A DNA stretch of 64,000 nt from assembly GCA_027924585.1 (NCBI GenBank), contig BSBM01001138.1, forward strand, positions 10,278,001 through 10,342,000. The letters are read 5' to 3'. Positions 23,739-35,286 of this stretch are shown here, in pieces. Below the pieces are notes generated by a model. That model did no database searches, had not been told where the DNA came from, and saw only the letters and a list, made by a program, of their open reading frames with translations. Made by a program: the position numbers and the translations under genes. The stretch's first letter is position 1. Every line of letters begins with the position of its first letter. The DNA comes from Larix kaempferi (lineage: Eukaryota > Streptophyta > Pinopsida > Pinales > Pinaceae).

Positions 23739-23949
23739 TTTTCAGGTTCAGGGATGAAATCAAGCAAGCCTACAGAGTTTCTTCTTGTTGAATACCTTGG
23801 TAAGTTTAAAGACAGTGGAGTCGCCAGATTGATTAAGTCTAATTTCAAAGAGTTATTTAGACTAAAAATCTATCAAAAAGATTAAGGTAAAAAACTAAGG
23901 TAAAGTCGTCCTGGAACAAAAAATTTGTCCTCAGCAACGACGCCCAAAA
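23739..23949 (-). pseudogene. Leader, primer site and gag start of a gypsy element
   Basis: On the minus strand, directly after the LTR-A end at 23950, comes a primer site (forward strand 23928-23946). It is a mutated form of the tRNA-Asp site, with TCCTCAGCAACGACGCCCA against TCCCCGGCAACGGCGCCA. A leader of about 80 bases follows, then an open frame from about 23848 containing VGLLDFIPEPEK, which runs into the target site of the inserted solo LTR-A. It shows that LTR-A is the LTR of the gypsy element whose gag is split here. Confidence 0.7.
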
Positions 23950-26900
23950 TGTTGCCCGGCGATATGCACATAGCTGCAGAAATATTTCGAAGCTGCTTTG
24001 GGGAAAGTGGCCTTGGGGGCAAGCAAAGAGTCGGTTGCTATCACCTGATCTCGACTCCACCGTTTGGGCAAACTCCTAACGAAGCCAAGGAGGGTAGACC
24101 CTAAAAAAGAGTTACTAAAGCTCTTAAATGTTTTTGAGTGTTTTTATGGATTGGGATTGGTGTTTTTTAGGAGTTTTTAAGTAATTCGCAACAAAATTTA
24201 TATTCAAGTATACTTTTGCATGGTAAATCACATCCACAATATTTGATGGAAAAAGTTAAAGAGACATTCACAGCATGATATGATAAAGCAAATAACAACA
24301 ACTTCTAGATAGATAATAAGCAAGTGAAAGGATTGAACAATAGTTGTTGTTCTATAAATGACCAGTGCCAATGGATTCGATGTCTGTGAAATGCTTGGAG
24401 TGCTTGTAGATGTTTTGCAAATGTATCTTGGTAAATTTTATTGTAAATTTTTGGATGAGGTGGATTATTATGGGAAAGGGTATCTCCAAGATATACCTTT
24501 CGGTATAGGAGATATGTCCGGATTATAATCTAAGTGGCTCCGTACAAGGACATGTGGGCTGGAACGGAGTCTCTAGAGCGGTGTTCAACACTACACCAAC
24601 AAGGATGTAGTCTAACTGTGCTCTTAAGGTCTCTTCCCAGTGGTTCCCGCGTCCCTAGGCAAAATTTGCTCACTTTCGATTGTAGCGATCAACGCCGGAT
24701 TTTCGTTGGTTTTCTCGGGAATTTTTTTTATTAATGTTGAAGTGGAATTAGATGTGAGGATATTAAACAAGCTACATTGCTTCTGGGTATCCCACCGGTG
24801 GGTAGAGCATACATAGTGGTGAAAAATATGTTCGTTCCAATTTTATTAGATGATGAAAGTAAGAACCATTGACCCTCCGATAGAGAGCACTCTTGGTCCG
24901 CCTTATGGCGAGATTCAAGAGATTTTATGAACAAGAAAATGCTAAAGTAAAATCTAAGCAACTTAATAAAATAAAAAGCTCTCCGACAGAGAGTGCTCTT
25001 GATCCACTTTGCAGTGAGATTCAAGAGTCTTTATGTTCTTTTTAAATAGTTTATATAAAAAGGAAAATTAAGCAACTAAGACAAAAATGAAAAACTCTCC
25101 GACAGAGAGTGCTCTTGATCCACTTTGCAGTGAGATTCAAGAGTCTTTATGTTCCTTTTAACAATTTTATATGAATGAAAAAAAACTAAGTAAAATCTTG
25201 AAGTAAACTAAACTAAAGCAACAAACTTTAAGTTCTAGGAACTTATCAAAAGTAAAACTAATCTAATTTTCCTATTCTACTTGCAGGTATATAAGCGAAT
25301 AAAGAACTCAAAGACGATACAGGCTTCCCCCAAATGGGGGAAGTAGTATGTGGGAGCCTTTATCCCACTTTCTCTTTATTAATATTTTGTACAAATGGTT
25401 TGGTGTTAATCTCCTTGAAGGCACAAGGATAGAAATGGGAGTGAAGAAGAGGGGAAGAAATAGAGTCTTTTGTGCCCTTAAGGTTTGCTTTAGCTCTTCT
25501 TGGTTTTGCCCTAGCCTTTGGGCTTCTTTTGTTTGGCTTTGCCTCCTTGCTTTTCTGTAAGTAAGAGCTTTAAACCAAGAGGGATTAGTGGATTAGTATT
25601 GTTAGTTATAAAGAAAAAATACAAACTAGATCAAGCAAGGATGAAAGCTTTGAAAAACAACTAAGATCTAGAAACAAGACAAGCAAGCAACAATGATATA
25701 AAACTTTGAAAACTTGAACTTCAACTACTTGCATGCAAGGTGAGCTAAAGCTCCTGGGGGTGAGTGAATGCACTTGAGGATGAGAGCTAGTTAGGAGAGC
25801 GAATGCAGTTCTTGAGATAAATGTGAATAGGCTAAGAAGATGAAACAAACAATTAAACCACCTATTGCACTTTGAAAAGTGAATACACTTTGAAAGATTG
25901 AACTTTTAACTTATTGAGATTCGCTTAAATAACCAACATAAAGGGAAAGAAGATTGATTTTAATTTTAAATGGTTGAAAGAGAAGGAGCCCAAGTCCAAG
26001 CTTGAACAAGTGGATCACTTTGAGATATCCTGCATGACAAAACTCATTAGCATTAAAGAAAGTAGCAAAGAGGGTTGGAAGCAGCTGAACTCCGAATCCT
26101 ACTTTACTTTTTGGTGATCTGCAAAGCCAAACAACCTTTACACAAGTGATTAGATCTTAGTATGGTACGTTAAGTAAAACAAAGAGTGCACAAGTATAAC
26201 TGACCACAAAATGCAACTCCTAAATCTTAAATAACTTTGCATAAATAGATTAATTGAAGCTTCAAATACCTATCCTATGGTTTAGAATATAACCTTTTTT
26301 AGCTAAAACCATAAACACTTGTATGAAAAGAAGAGTAACTAAGTAGATTCCACCTTGATTCAAGCACATGCCATGAGAAATTGCACACTTTAGACCTCCA
26401 AAGTCTTCACTTTATTCCAAGCTTGTTTGCTAAATAGCAACAAGCAATTTACAATATTACAGTAGAGGTTCCTTGCATAATTTTCCACCCTCAATGGTGG
26501 AGTAAGAGCCCCATTATATAGCACAAAAGAGAGAATGCGAATTGAGGAAGAAGCTAGGGCTAGGAAGGCACATTCACCAAACAAAGGAGAGATCCAAGCG
26601 TTGAAACAAGGCTTAACTGTGCCTTGTTGGTGGAGATTGTGGTGATGTGGCCTCCGCATAAGCAAAGAACCCACCCTCCAGCCTTCGAAACATCTCCTAA
26701 CCAATCGCGAGTATGCCACACAGAGAAGTCGGCCAAGCTAAAGAGGAGGGCACAAATCTCAAGGAGAAATCATCTGCAGTGCTCCAATACTGATCTGAAT
26801 CAGGTAGGTGATGATTGGAATATTCCCAGATGCTGATTGCCATGTCATTTAGCCTTTTATTTTATCTTTTTCCTCAATTTTGGAGATTTTTGATTTTCTC

Positions 26901-27040
26901 CAAATTTTTGATTTTTTAATTCTCTTTTAAAAATCAGGAGAGAATTTTTATTTAAGTGAATAATATTCATTGAAAATTTAGGAAAAGTGGGTTTAGGGGT
27001 TTTATGGGTGTTGTGTGTTAGAAAATGAGCACCCACCTGT
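23950..27040 (-). mobile_element. 5' LTR-A of gypsy element, U3 tip lost
   Basis: On the minus strand the LTR ends at 23950 (forward TGTTGCCCGGCG) next to a primer site. The body matches other LTR-A copies: CTCCGTACAAGGACATG, the CTCTCCGACAGAGAG units, and the AAATTTAGG...GTGGGTTTAGGGG stretch near 26975. The first ~550 bases of the LTR are missing at the right end, where an LTR-C starts at 27055. Bases 24872-25170 hold three tandem units. Confidence 0.75.
24872..25170 (-). repeat. Three tandem units of about 104-116 bp in LTR-A
   Basis: The word CTCTCCGACAGAGAG with CTCTTGATCCACTTTGCAG appears at 24979 and 25095 nearly unchanged, and a diverged copy lies at about 24872 (CCCTCCGATAGAGAG). 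CTCTC-cgaca-GAGAG is a short inverted repeat able to form a hairpin. Single copies occur in LTR-A at about 11827, 22785 and 45760. Confidence 0.75.
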
Positions 27041-27054
27041 TAGATTATGGTAAC

Positions 27055-29562
27055 TGTTATCACACCATAGTAGCAGGGCTACTATTCTTGTTCAGCAGAT
27101 ATCTGGATATTTTAGAGCTTCCATTATTCCAGAGCATGGCTATATATTTTGGATCACTCATGATCAGAGCAGTATATATTATTTAGACCTTGTGTCAAGG
27201 CTGAGCCTTGAGAGTTCAGATTTGATGACTGATGTGACCCTTTATCCCATTAAGTTTCAGTTTAGTGCTTAGAGATGTATTGCCGCAGTGTTTCAGATGA
27301 TACTTGATGATTATTATTATGATGATGTTGTATGATCTATGGATATGTTATCACTGACTGTGGATTATTATCTTGTTGATTTAGTCATGATCATAGCATG
27401 TGCTTGGTATATTATTCCTGATGTGGCAAACTATTTAAAATAAACTGTAAATCATAAAATGGGCAATTGCTTGCACATTTAGGTCATTTAACAAAACCCA
27501 CTGGTTTTTCACCTTACATAGATATGGTCTTTCTCGACACCAGTTGTCTGCTAGTGTAGGCTCCATATTCACTTGACTCCATCCATACATGACCTTTCTA
27601 TTTGACTTTAAACCTTGACCTATCTCACTTGACTTTCTAATGCTGAGGACTTCCCTATTTTTCTACCTCTGTGTTTGGACCGCATCCCTGTATATTCAGT
27701 GTCTCGGCTTTGAGTTGGTGACAAAACTTACCCTTGGTGAGTTGGATTGTAGGCCTAAATCATTCTGGTCGGTTGTCCCGATGTTTGGCATTGGCTCGAA
27801 CTCCCCCTAGTCACTTGAGATGTTGTTGGCTAAAACTGAAAGCTCATGTTCTACTGATGGAAACTTATAAATTCGCCCATGGAAACAAAAAAAAAAGGGG
27901 CAAGAGCAACGAACAGCTAAAAATACTCCTCGAAGAGTATAAGAAAGGTCCAAAAAGCAATGGTTCTTAAAAGCTATATCTAAACAATTGCTGACCTTAT
28001 AAATATTTGAAAAACATGCCCTGCATGCAAGCTGCAACTAGTTGTGCTTCTCAGCACATCTGAAATCCCAAGGGTTATGTAGGCCAAAAAGGCCATGGAA
28101 TAAAATTGAATGATCCTAATGAACATGGATCAACTTGATGTAGACATGATGCCTAAGTTGAATAAGCACTCTCTAAACAACTTATCCATTTATGAGGCAC
28201 AGCCATCCTCCGTGTTCTTTTGTCCAGCACAGAGTTTGTAGCTTCCCCCTTCTCCCAGTCCAAAGTATTTTTGAGTTAAGTTAGACAAGTCAACCCCTTG
28301 GCCCAACCCTTGTTCCTAGCCTTCATCCTTCACTAGCAGTTTGACCATGTCCAATGGGTGAGTTTGTCATTTGAACTATTGTGCAAGTAATTTTATATAA
28401 TGAAGGAATATGCTAACTTGATTAATGCCACTGAATGGATCTTATACTTTGAGCTAGGCTGTGAAAATGATTAGAGAAGCATGTCTTAGTTTACTGATGT
28501 GATTTATCCTTGGTTATATATATTATGGGGATCTGTGATGATGTGGGCCATGCATAGATGCCTATTGATGATGATTGATGGTCCCACATGATTTATGATG
28601 ATATCATATGATGGACATATGATGCAGATGATGATTGATCCAGTTCAGCAGGTTTTATTAACTACTTCAGATCAGCAGATTATACATTGTCCATATATGG
28701 TGGACCATACAGCTGGCCCATTAGGGGCAACCCATGGTGTATGAGTACACATTCCTAGAGGATTTGGGTCTTCTGGATCCATTGAGACACTTATCTTTCA
28801 GTTCTGGGCACTTCTGACAGTGATTGATGCAGTTTTACACTTGTTGACCAGATTTGGGGCTGATTTCCCAGCCTGAGCAGCAGGGGCCCCGAGAGAGGCC
28901 AGTTCACCTAGGGCGCTGATGATGGAAGGGGGTGGTCCAGCCACTTGTTTTTTACCATTTACCCCCCCCTTCTGGAGAGCCTGGTGTGCTCGGATGGATA
29001 GCGCTAGCACCCTAGGAGGCAGTTTTGGCACTTTCACAGTTACCGAGGCAGTTAAAGAAATGGGATAAAGTGGTCACTGAGGAAATCGATTTGGGCAATT
29101 GAGGCAACGTTTTGGCATTTGGTCTTCACAGAGGTCTTCCAGGGTGGCATCACTACCTTCCAGTCAGTTTTCACCATGTGGGTATGCCCAGATTGATCAC
29201 AGGAGGACATTTACTGCTTGACTGTCATGGATTCTGAGGACAGTTTTGGTCATTTATATTATATTGGACATATTTTATTATTTTATTGTGCCTTGGGGAT
29301 GAGCTAGTAAGGATTAATACCTCCTAGCCCCCACCATGAGCTTATATTGTCATGTCCTAGTCACCATGAGGTGGATTTTGGTGCTTATGTTTCTCTAGTG
29401 GATGACGTCACCCTCTTATTGTACCACTTAGTGGGGGCACTATCATGATATTGGGGTGATCCATGTGATGTATTGTTATGATTTATTGTTAGCCATTGAA
29501 TTAGATCTTGAGATCTTTTAATCTTAGCCACTCATGTAAAAAGTGGTTAGGGTTGTACTCTC
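27055..29562 (+). mobile_element. LTR-C variant, left part (split by LTR-A)
   Basis: Starts TGTTATCACACCATAG, the LTR-C start motif, and runs through the same sequence as 14337-15810 from 28088 on. It is interrupted at 29562 by a complete LTR-A insertion and continues at 32903. The five bases before the insertion (CTCTC, 29558-29562) are repeated after it (32898-32902). Confidence 0.8.
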
Positions 29563-32500
29563 TGTTGCCAACTAAGTTGTACTTGGTTGGATTATCAAAC
29601 GAGCGGGCAGAGTGGAACATGATACATGTTCATTTTTGGTCATTTGATATCCAGCTGGCCTTTTAAAGGCCCCCGTTTTTAAATTTTTCCACATGTCCAT
29701 GGCCCTGCGGGGTTTGTAACAAAACGTACTAGCATGGTGTTTTGTAAAAGACTTGGTTCCCTAGGACTTTTTGGCTAAGTCAGATATTCCAAGGAGTTTT
29801 TTCACCTATCTATTATGTCTTGCATTAGTGCATAACATAATTAATGGGTTTTTCTCCTGCTCCTCCAAAGCTGGAATGCCTGGGGAGGCTGACGGGCCTT
29901 AGGGGATTATTAGAGTCTATGGGTCAATGTATATGAACATGCTAGGCATTAATTTTGAGTCATATGGACATGTGCTAAGTCCCCCTAGGTTGTTTTTAAT
30001 TTTCGGCGAGTTTTGGTTTTTCCGTAAATTGGGCCATTTTGTAATGGTTCAATTAAAAAATTTGTAATTGGCCTATAAGGGGCGTCTGGAGGTATTTTTT
30101 GCCTTAGGGGTGCTCGTTTTCTAACTCAGAGCACCCCCTAAACCCCTAAACCCACTTTTCCTAAGGTTTGGGTGCTTCAATATTTTCCTATGGCCAAAAA
30201 ACCCAAAAAAGTCAAAAAGTCATGAAAAAATTCAAAAAAGTGAAAAAATGACTTAAAAAATTAATAATTTTTGGGAGTAATGACAAGTCAATTTTGGATC
30301 AGCATCATATGTGGAGCATATTGGGCTGATTATGACATGTTTTGGCAGCCCCAAGTGTGGAGAATGTCATGCCCATTTGAGAGGGGCGCATTTATTGAGT
30401 GGGCAGCCCACGTTTTGAGGGAGGAGCAGCACCTTTGGTGCTGATTCGTTGGGCACCATTTGTGCTGGTTTGGGCAGCTTGTTTCATGGAGATGGCAGCC
30501 CATTCTCCTCCACCATCCATGCCACCATTTCTCCCTCCCATTTAGAAAGTGCGCCCTTCCTCACTTGGGCATTTTTCCTATATATTGCGGCTTGCTCTCT
30601 CATTGTTAGTTAGTGAGAATTGGAGCAAGAGACTTATGACTGTAATATTTTTCTCATTTGAATAAAAGAAGACTTTGGAGGTCAGCTTGTGGTGTTTTCT
30701 CACATGTGGATGTAATATCTTGATTTCATTTCCCAAGATGACTTGTGCATAAGTTTCATTCTTCAAAGGTGTGGTGTGGTCATCGGAAAGATTGTTATCA
30801 ATCTATGAGATAAGTTGTTTTCAATTTGTTTATTGTAGCAGCTTAGTGATGTGTGCTTGGTAAGAGATTATTTTTGTGTCTTTCATTTGTTTATGGATAT
30901 GCAATCATAGTTTCTTGTGAGTATATATCTACACTTGATATTTTTTTTGGTGAGATCTGTGATGTGCAGGTGTTTCTTGAGTTGGCAAGAAGGAGGATCT
31001 TGTCTGTTTCCCCTTTTTACTAATCATTGTTTGCAGATATAGTCCCTTCAAACATCACTCAACCATCTTCAAAGCTTCGATTTTCAACAAGGATTTGTTC
31101 CATCTCTCTCTCTCTCATTCAAGAAAAATCAAATTTTATGGTTACTAGTTACTAATCAAAAGTGGATCTGATTTACATACTGCTGTTAAAACTTAAATAA
31201 ATCAGATTCTGTTGTCAAGAAGTTTTATTTTTTTTTATTTTATAAAGAGTTTATTGTTCATAGATCAAAGCTTCTTGGTTATCTAGTACTTTCTTTTCAA
31301 AAACTGGTTTAAGTTGTCCAAATCTTTCAAGTTTTTCTGAAGTAGTATTGGATCTGATTTCAAAGTATTATCTGGCTGCCCTAGAGCTTGAAATTTGTAG
31401 CCATTAAAGGCTAGCAGAGATCCCAGGTAGACAAGCCCCATAGCTTGTTTTACTTGGTAATTTTTAGTCATTTTTACTTAGTTTTTAACTTAGAATTTTT
31501 TGGGTTTTTTAGGAGGTGTTCCAAAGACACTCTTAAAGTGTTTTTGGGCATCTTATACTAATTATTGCTTGCTGGTTTGCAGCAAAAGACGAACAGGTAG
31601 GAGGAAGTGCTGCCGAAATTTCGAGCATCCAGGCGATTCGGAGGACAAATTTCCATATTTTTCAAAACCGGTCTTTTTTTCCTATAATTTTGTAAGCCAC
31701 CAAGTCACATTAAGTAGACTGGGGCACTTCTCTAAATCATTGTAAACAATTTTAAACGAGAGCAAGTGGGCTAGCCAGCGCCCATACCCCATCCCCCCAG
31801 GGGTGGCCTGTGTCGTCTCTTTTTCATGGCGTGATTTTTAGAGTAGTTTATTTCTTTGTTTTCCGGCATTTAATAAAATCAATTAGGATTAAAATAAACC
31901 TTGTTGGTCCGTTCCACTGGCGGGCCACAAGTTCACTCATAACATAGTTTTTTCACATTTTTTTTACAAACTCATAACGCCCCCCTTGCTTTCCCGAAGT
32001 AGGGTTTTGTATGAGGGCTTGCCCGAAATACATGCCTGAAAAGAGACTCCTGGGGTTTTAAAAAAGATAAAATTTGGGTTCATAATTTTTTTTATAAAAA
32101 TACCAAGGTCTTCTCCCGTATGCTCTGTGGCCAACTTGCAGCTCAGTCTGATCCAGTTGGTACACACCAGAAAGGAGGGGATGACTAGTAATAGGATCTA
32201 ACACCGCCCCAATAAAAAATCCTTTTTGTGAAAATCCGGCACAACACGCATTTTGTTGTCGTGGGCAAATTTCCCAGAAGGCTTGGGATAACACTGAATA
32301 GTGACCTCTTGGAAACCGTTAGGCTTGCCCTCGTTGGTATAGCATCTGAACACCTCCTCGAGACTCCGATTCAGCCCAAAGCTTGAGAGGGAAGCCACGC
32401 TTCAAAATTCCGGACATGTTCCCCCGTACCTTGCGTATATCGGGAACCCACCTGCCTTAATAAAAAGATCACCATCACATTAATTTTTAAAATAAACCAA

Positions 32501-32897
32501 GAACACTCGCACAACATTTACCTTTCCTGCTTATGCATTTGTTTATTGACTCCATTATAAGGCACTGGTCTTGTTTCAATTTTATTTTCATATTATTGAC
32601 TAATGTGCAGTTAAATGATGATTATTCTAAATGGGAGTAAATGATAAATGAAATTTTTATTTGACAAATGTATGTGTTGTTTATTCTTGGTTACCAAAAA
32701 TATTTCCTAACTCCTAGATTAGATGCCTTAGTTTCTTTTTATCTTTAGGGTCCACCCCCCTTGTCTTCGCTAGGAAAGCCTAGACGGAGGAGTCGAGTCC
32801 CAAGTGACAGCACTTGACTCTGACTTGCCCCCAAGGCCACACCAGCAGCTTGAAGACTTCTGCTGCGTTTTCCCAGGTGTGGAACCAGGCGGCAACA
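29563..32897 (+). mobile_element. Solo LTR-A, 3335 bp, nested in LTR-C
   Basis: Ends are TGTTGCC...GGCAACA, a perfect 7-bp inverted repeat, flanked by a perfect 5-bp duplication CTCTC. The uninterrupted target is seen at 15798-15812 (GTACTCTCTCCCC). It has a TATATATT at 30579-30586, a polyadenylation-like GAATAAAAGAAG near 30660, and the family end with GGAGTCGAGTCCCAAGTGACAGC about 110 bases before the terminus. No internal coding region is present. The LTR-A ends differ in detail from the 19580 copy, so this is a subfamily. Confidence 0.9.
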
Positions 32898-32902
32898 CTC
32901 TC

Positions 32903-33690
32903 TCCCCATCCTATTTAAGGAGGGAGCCTCTCATTGTAAAATTCATCTAGAGATTTTTGGCTCTTGGCTCTTGGAATAAAATTTCTATCTTTTGGAGTAC
33001 AAGCTTGGATTGGAGTGGATGTTGGTTGTTTCGATTGTAAATGCTATTGTCCATTGCACTGGAGGATCTATTGTAGTTATCTTGCATATTTGCCATATTT
33101 CATTTACAGGTTAAGAGGGCGATTTTGGACAAGGGCGAATTGGTGGGGAGGCTTATCCTTCAATCTTGGAAGAAATCGTTTTGGTGTAACAGGGAGTGGT
33201 TTTGCCTTTGTGTCAACTATTCTATGTTTCTCTCTCTCTCTTGCTTGTATCTACCTTCAATTTGTTAAACTAATTGATGCTTTGCTCCTTGGTTTTGACA
33301 GGTTAGAAGGAATCACATGTGGCTTGGGAAAATTGATTTGGCAAGAGGGCTTCAACAATTCTCCATTTGATCTTTGGCAAAGTAATCCTCGTCTCAGCTA
33401 GCATTCATCTCTTCATCCAGGTATGTTCCAAGAGGTATGATCTTCTACTTCCTTGAATCTTCCATGATTTCTAGATCATAAAAACCCTAATCAATTAAAA
33501 CCCTTGTTTTTGGTATTTTTTTAGATCTACTTAGTTCTGGCCTTGCTTTTGAAGAGATATTGAAAACCCACCTCTATAGCATCCACCCCTAGTGGGATCT
33601 ACAGTTTGGTGGTGATTGGCTAAAAATTGACCCACTTTTCAAGGCAAAAAGCCCTCCTTGACCCAAATCGCACTTCCTAGTGAGAGGCTT
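32903..33690 (+). mobile_element. LTR-C variant, right part (after LTR-A)
   Basis: Continues the copy at 27055-29562 and is about 95% similar by eye to 15808-16600 (TATTTAAGG, AATAAA, GTACAAGCTTGGATTGG). It stops near 33690, where LTR-D sequence begins, so the last ~1.2 kb of the LTR is missing. A 145-codon open frame here is shared with the sister LTR but begins at a TTG, overlaps the AATAAA and has no known motif. I do not call it a gene. Confidence 0.75.
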
Positions 33691-33699
33691 GTTTGGTTA

Positions 33700-33845
33700 G
33701 ATCTATTAGATCAGTTAGAGGCACCTGCAGAGATACTCCGATCCAGTTTACTAGTTAGGTCTTACGCTTCTAGTGCATGCATCAGCTGATGCATGCAGAT
33801 CTAGAGTCTGTCCGATTTAGGGATTGAGTTACCTAATCCATCTTT
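33700..33845 (+). mobile_element. LTR-D fragment with palindrome
   Basis: Matches the reverse complement of about 6580-6720, including GGATTGAGTTACCT, GTCTGTCCG and the full palindrome at 33774-33797. It joins an LTR-A fragment at about 33846. Both edges are abrupt. Confidence 0.7.
33774..33797. repeat. 24-bp perfect palindrome, second copy
   Basis: Identical to 6629-6652 while bases on either side differ at several positions, so the palindrome is better conserved than its surroundings. Confidence 0.9.
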
Positions 33846-34367
33846 TGTTATTTTTTATGATTTTTTGTTTAAATCATTAAAAAATCCCGGGAAGCAGGAA
33901 AAAATATTTTTGTCGGAAATGTCTAAAAATCCTAGGGGACCTATTGCATGTCCACATGACTCAATATAGATGGCTAGCATGTAAAAAATCCTAGACACTA
34001 AGACTTTAATAACCACCTTAGGTTCGACCACCATGGTAAATGCTCTACTCTAGAGGTGTGAGTGAAAAACTCAGGAGTTATACATGACTGAAGCGTAATG
34101 CATAATTCTGAAGGAAAAAGCACTCTAGAGTATCACCCTGATAATTAAGCCTAAGGGAAGCCAAATCTTTTATAAAAGGACCATGCGTATACCAACTTTT
34201 TACAATTTCCCCAAGGGGATGTGAAGCATGCATTTTATTACAAAAGGGGCAAAAAATGCCCTGAAAATGACTTTTGAAGTTCTGAACTCTGAAGATGAAC
34301 ATGTATCATGTTCATGAAACTGGGGGCCCAATAGAAGTTCAACTATTGTACAAAATACTTGGTAACA
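33846..34367 (-). mobile_element. LTR-A U3 fragment
   Basis: On the minus strand it begins TGTTACCAAGTATTTTG (34367) and keeps the first ~520 bases of LTR-A: GAACATG...CATGTTC, GAGTTTTTCACTC, AATCCTAGG. It ends at the LTR-D fragment. Confidence 0.7.
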
Positions 34368-34990
34368 GTTAGTCTGTGATAATATTCAGATGCATAATGT
34401 TTCCTTGATGGCATATTCTATTAGTGCCATAAATTCTTCCATCCATTCCCATGATAGTTTTCATCTCAACGTCTTTTTTCTTCTTCTTCCCAACTGTCAC
34501 AGTAATGGGGGTGTCAATATGGTTCCTGTTATCAGCTAAGTTGCACTTAGGTGATTTCAAGTGAGCCCGTGAAGATGGAACAAGCTTACTTGTTCATAAT
34601 CAGAAGACCATAAGTCCTAGCAGGCCACCATGGCCCTTTTTTTTAATATCATCAACACTTGATCGTCAACACTATCAAAAATGCTGGAACAATATCATCA
34701 ACACTTGATCGTCATCGTCATTGCTGCTGCAATCCTCATTATGTCGACCATCGATTGGTGATATCTCTCGATTCTACTTGTCATAGGAATTTCTACAGAG
34801 CCAACCCTTTTTCATGCTGGATGTAGGCCTAGCCCTCACTTAGGTCTTCATCATCTCTGCGAGCAAGCCATCGAGTAGGTACAACTCAGGACCAGTCATT
34901 ACATTGCCTCTGCAAATACCTGCGTCTCCTGTTGTCGCCTCATCGTCTTCAGTTCATCTCATCGTCACACGGAGCACAACCCATATGCAC
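34368..34990. other. Unassigned, possibly copia-derived
   Basis: No clear gene. A 63-codon minus-strand frame contains a Lys-rich run and nothing I recognise. The 24-base word AATATCATCAACACTTGATC plus GTCA occurs twice, 42 bases apart (about 34648 and 34690). It lies between an LTR-A fragment and the minisatellite that follows a copia pol gene. Confidence 0.35.
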
Positions 34991-34991
34991 A

Positions 34992-35286
34992 TCACACAAC
35001 ACTTACATCAACGACCATGGGAGGACCAACCTACCACCATGTCAGAATGGCACAACACTTACACCAACGGCCATGGGAAGACAAACCTACTACCATGCCG
35101 GAATGCCTCAACACTTATATCAACGGCCATGGGAAGACAAACCTAGTACCATGCCGGAATGGTTTGGCACTTATATCAACCACCATGGGAAGACAAACCT
35201 ATTACCATGTCGGAATGGCCCCGACACTTATCAACGACCATGGGAAGACAAACCTACTCCCATGTCGGAATGGCTCCAATCCTTAC
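34992..35286 (+). repeat. 56-bp minisatellite, five units (left part)
   Basis: Five units of 56-57 bp with the core CCATGGGAAGACAAACCTA and CCATGTCGGAATGG. ACTT anchors lie at 35001, 35057, 35113, 35169 and 35226. Because 56 is not a multiple of three, the same peptide-like repeat appears in all three frames, so these open frames are not genes. The array is cut at 35286 by an LTR insertion and resumes at 40057. Confidence 0.9.
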
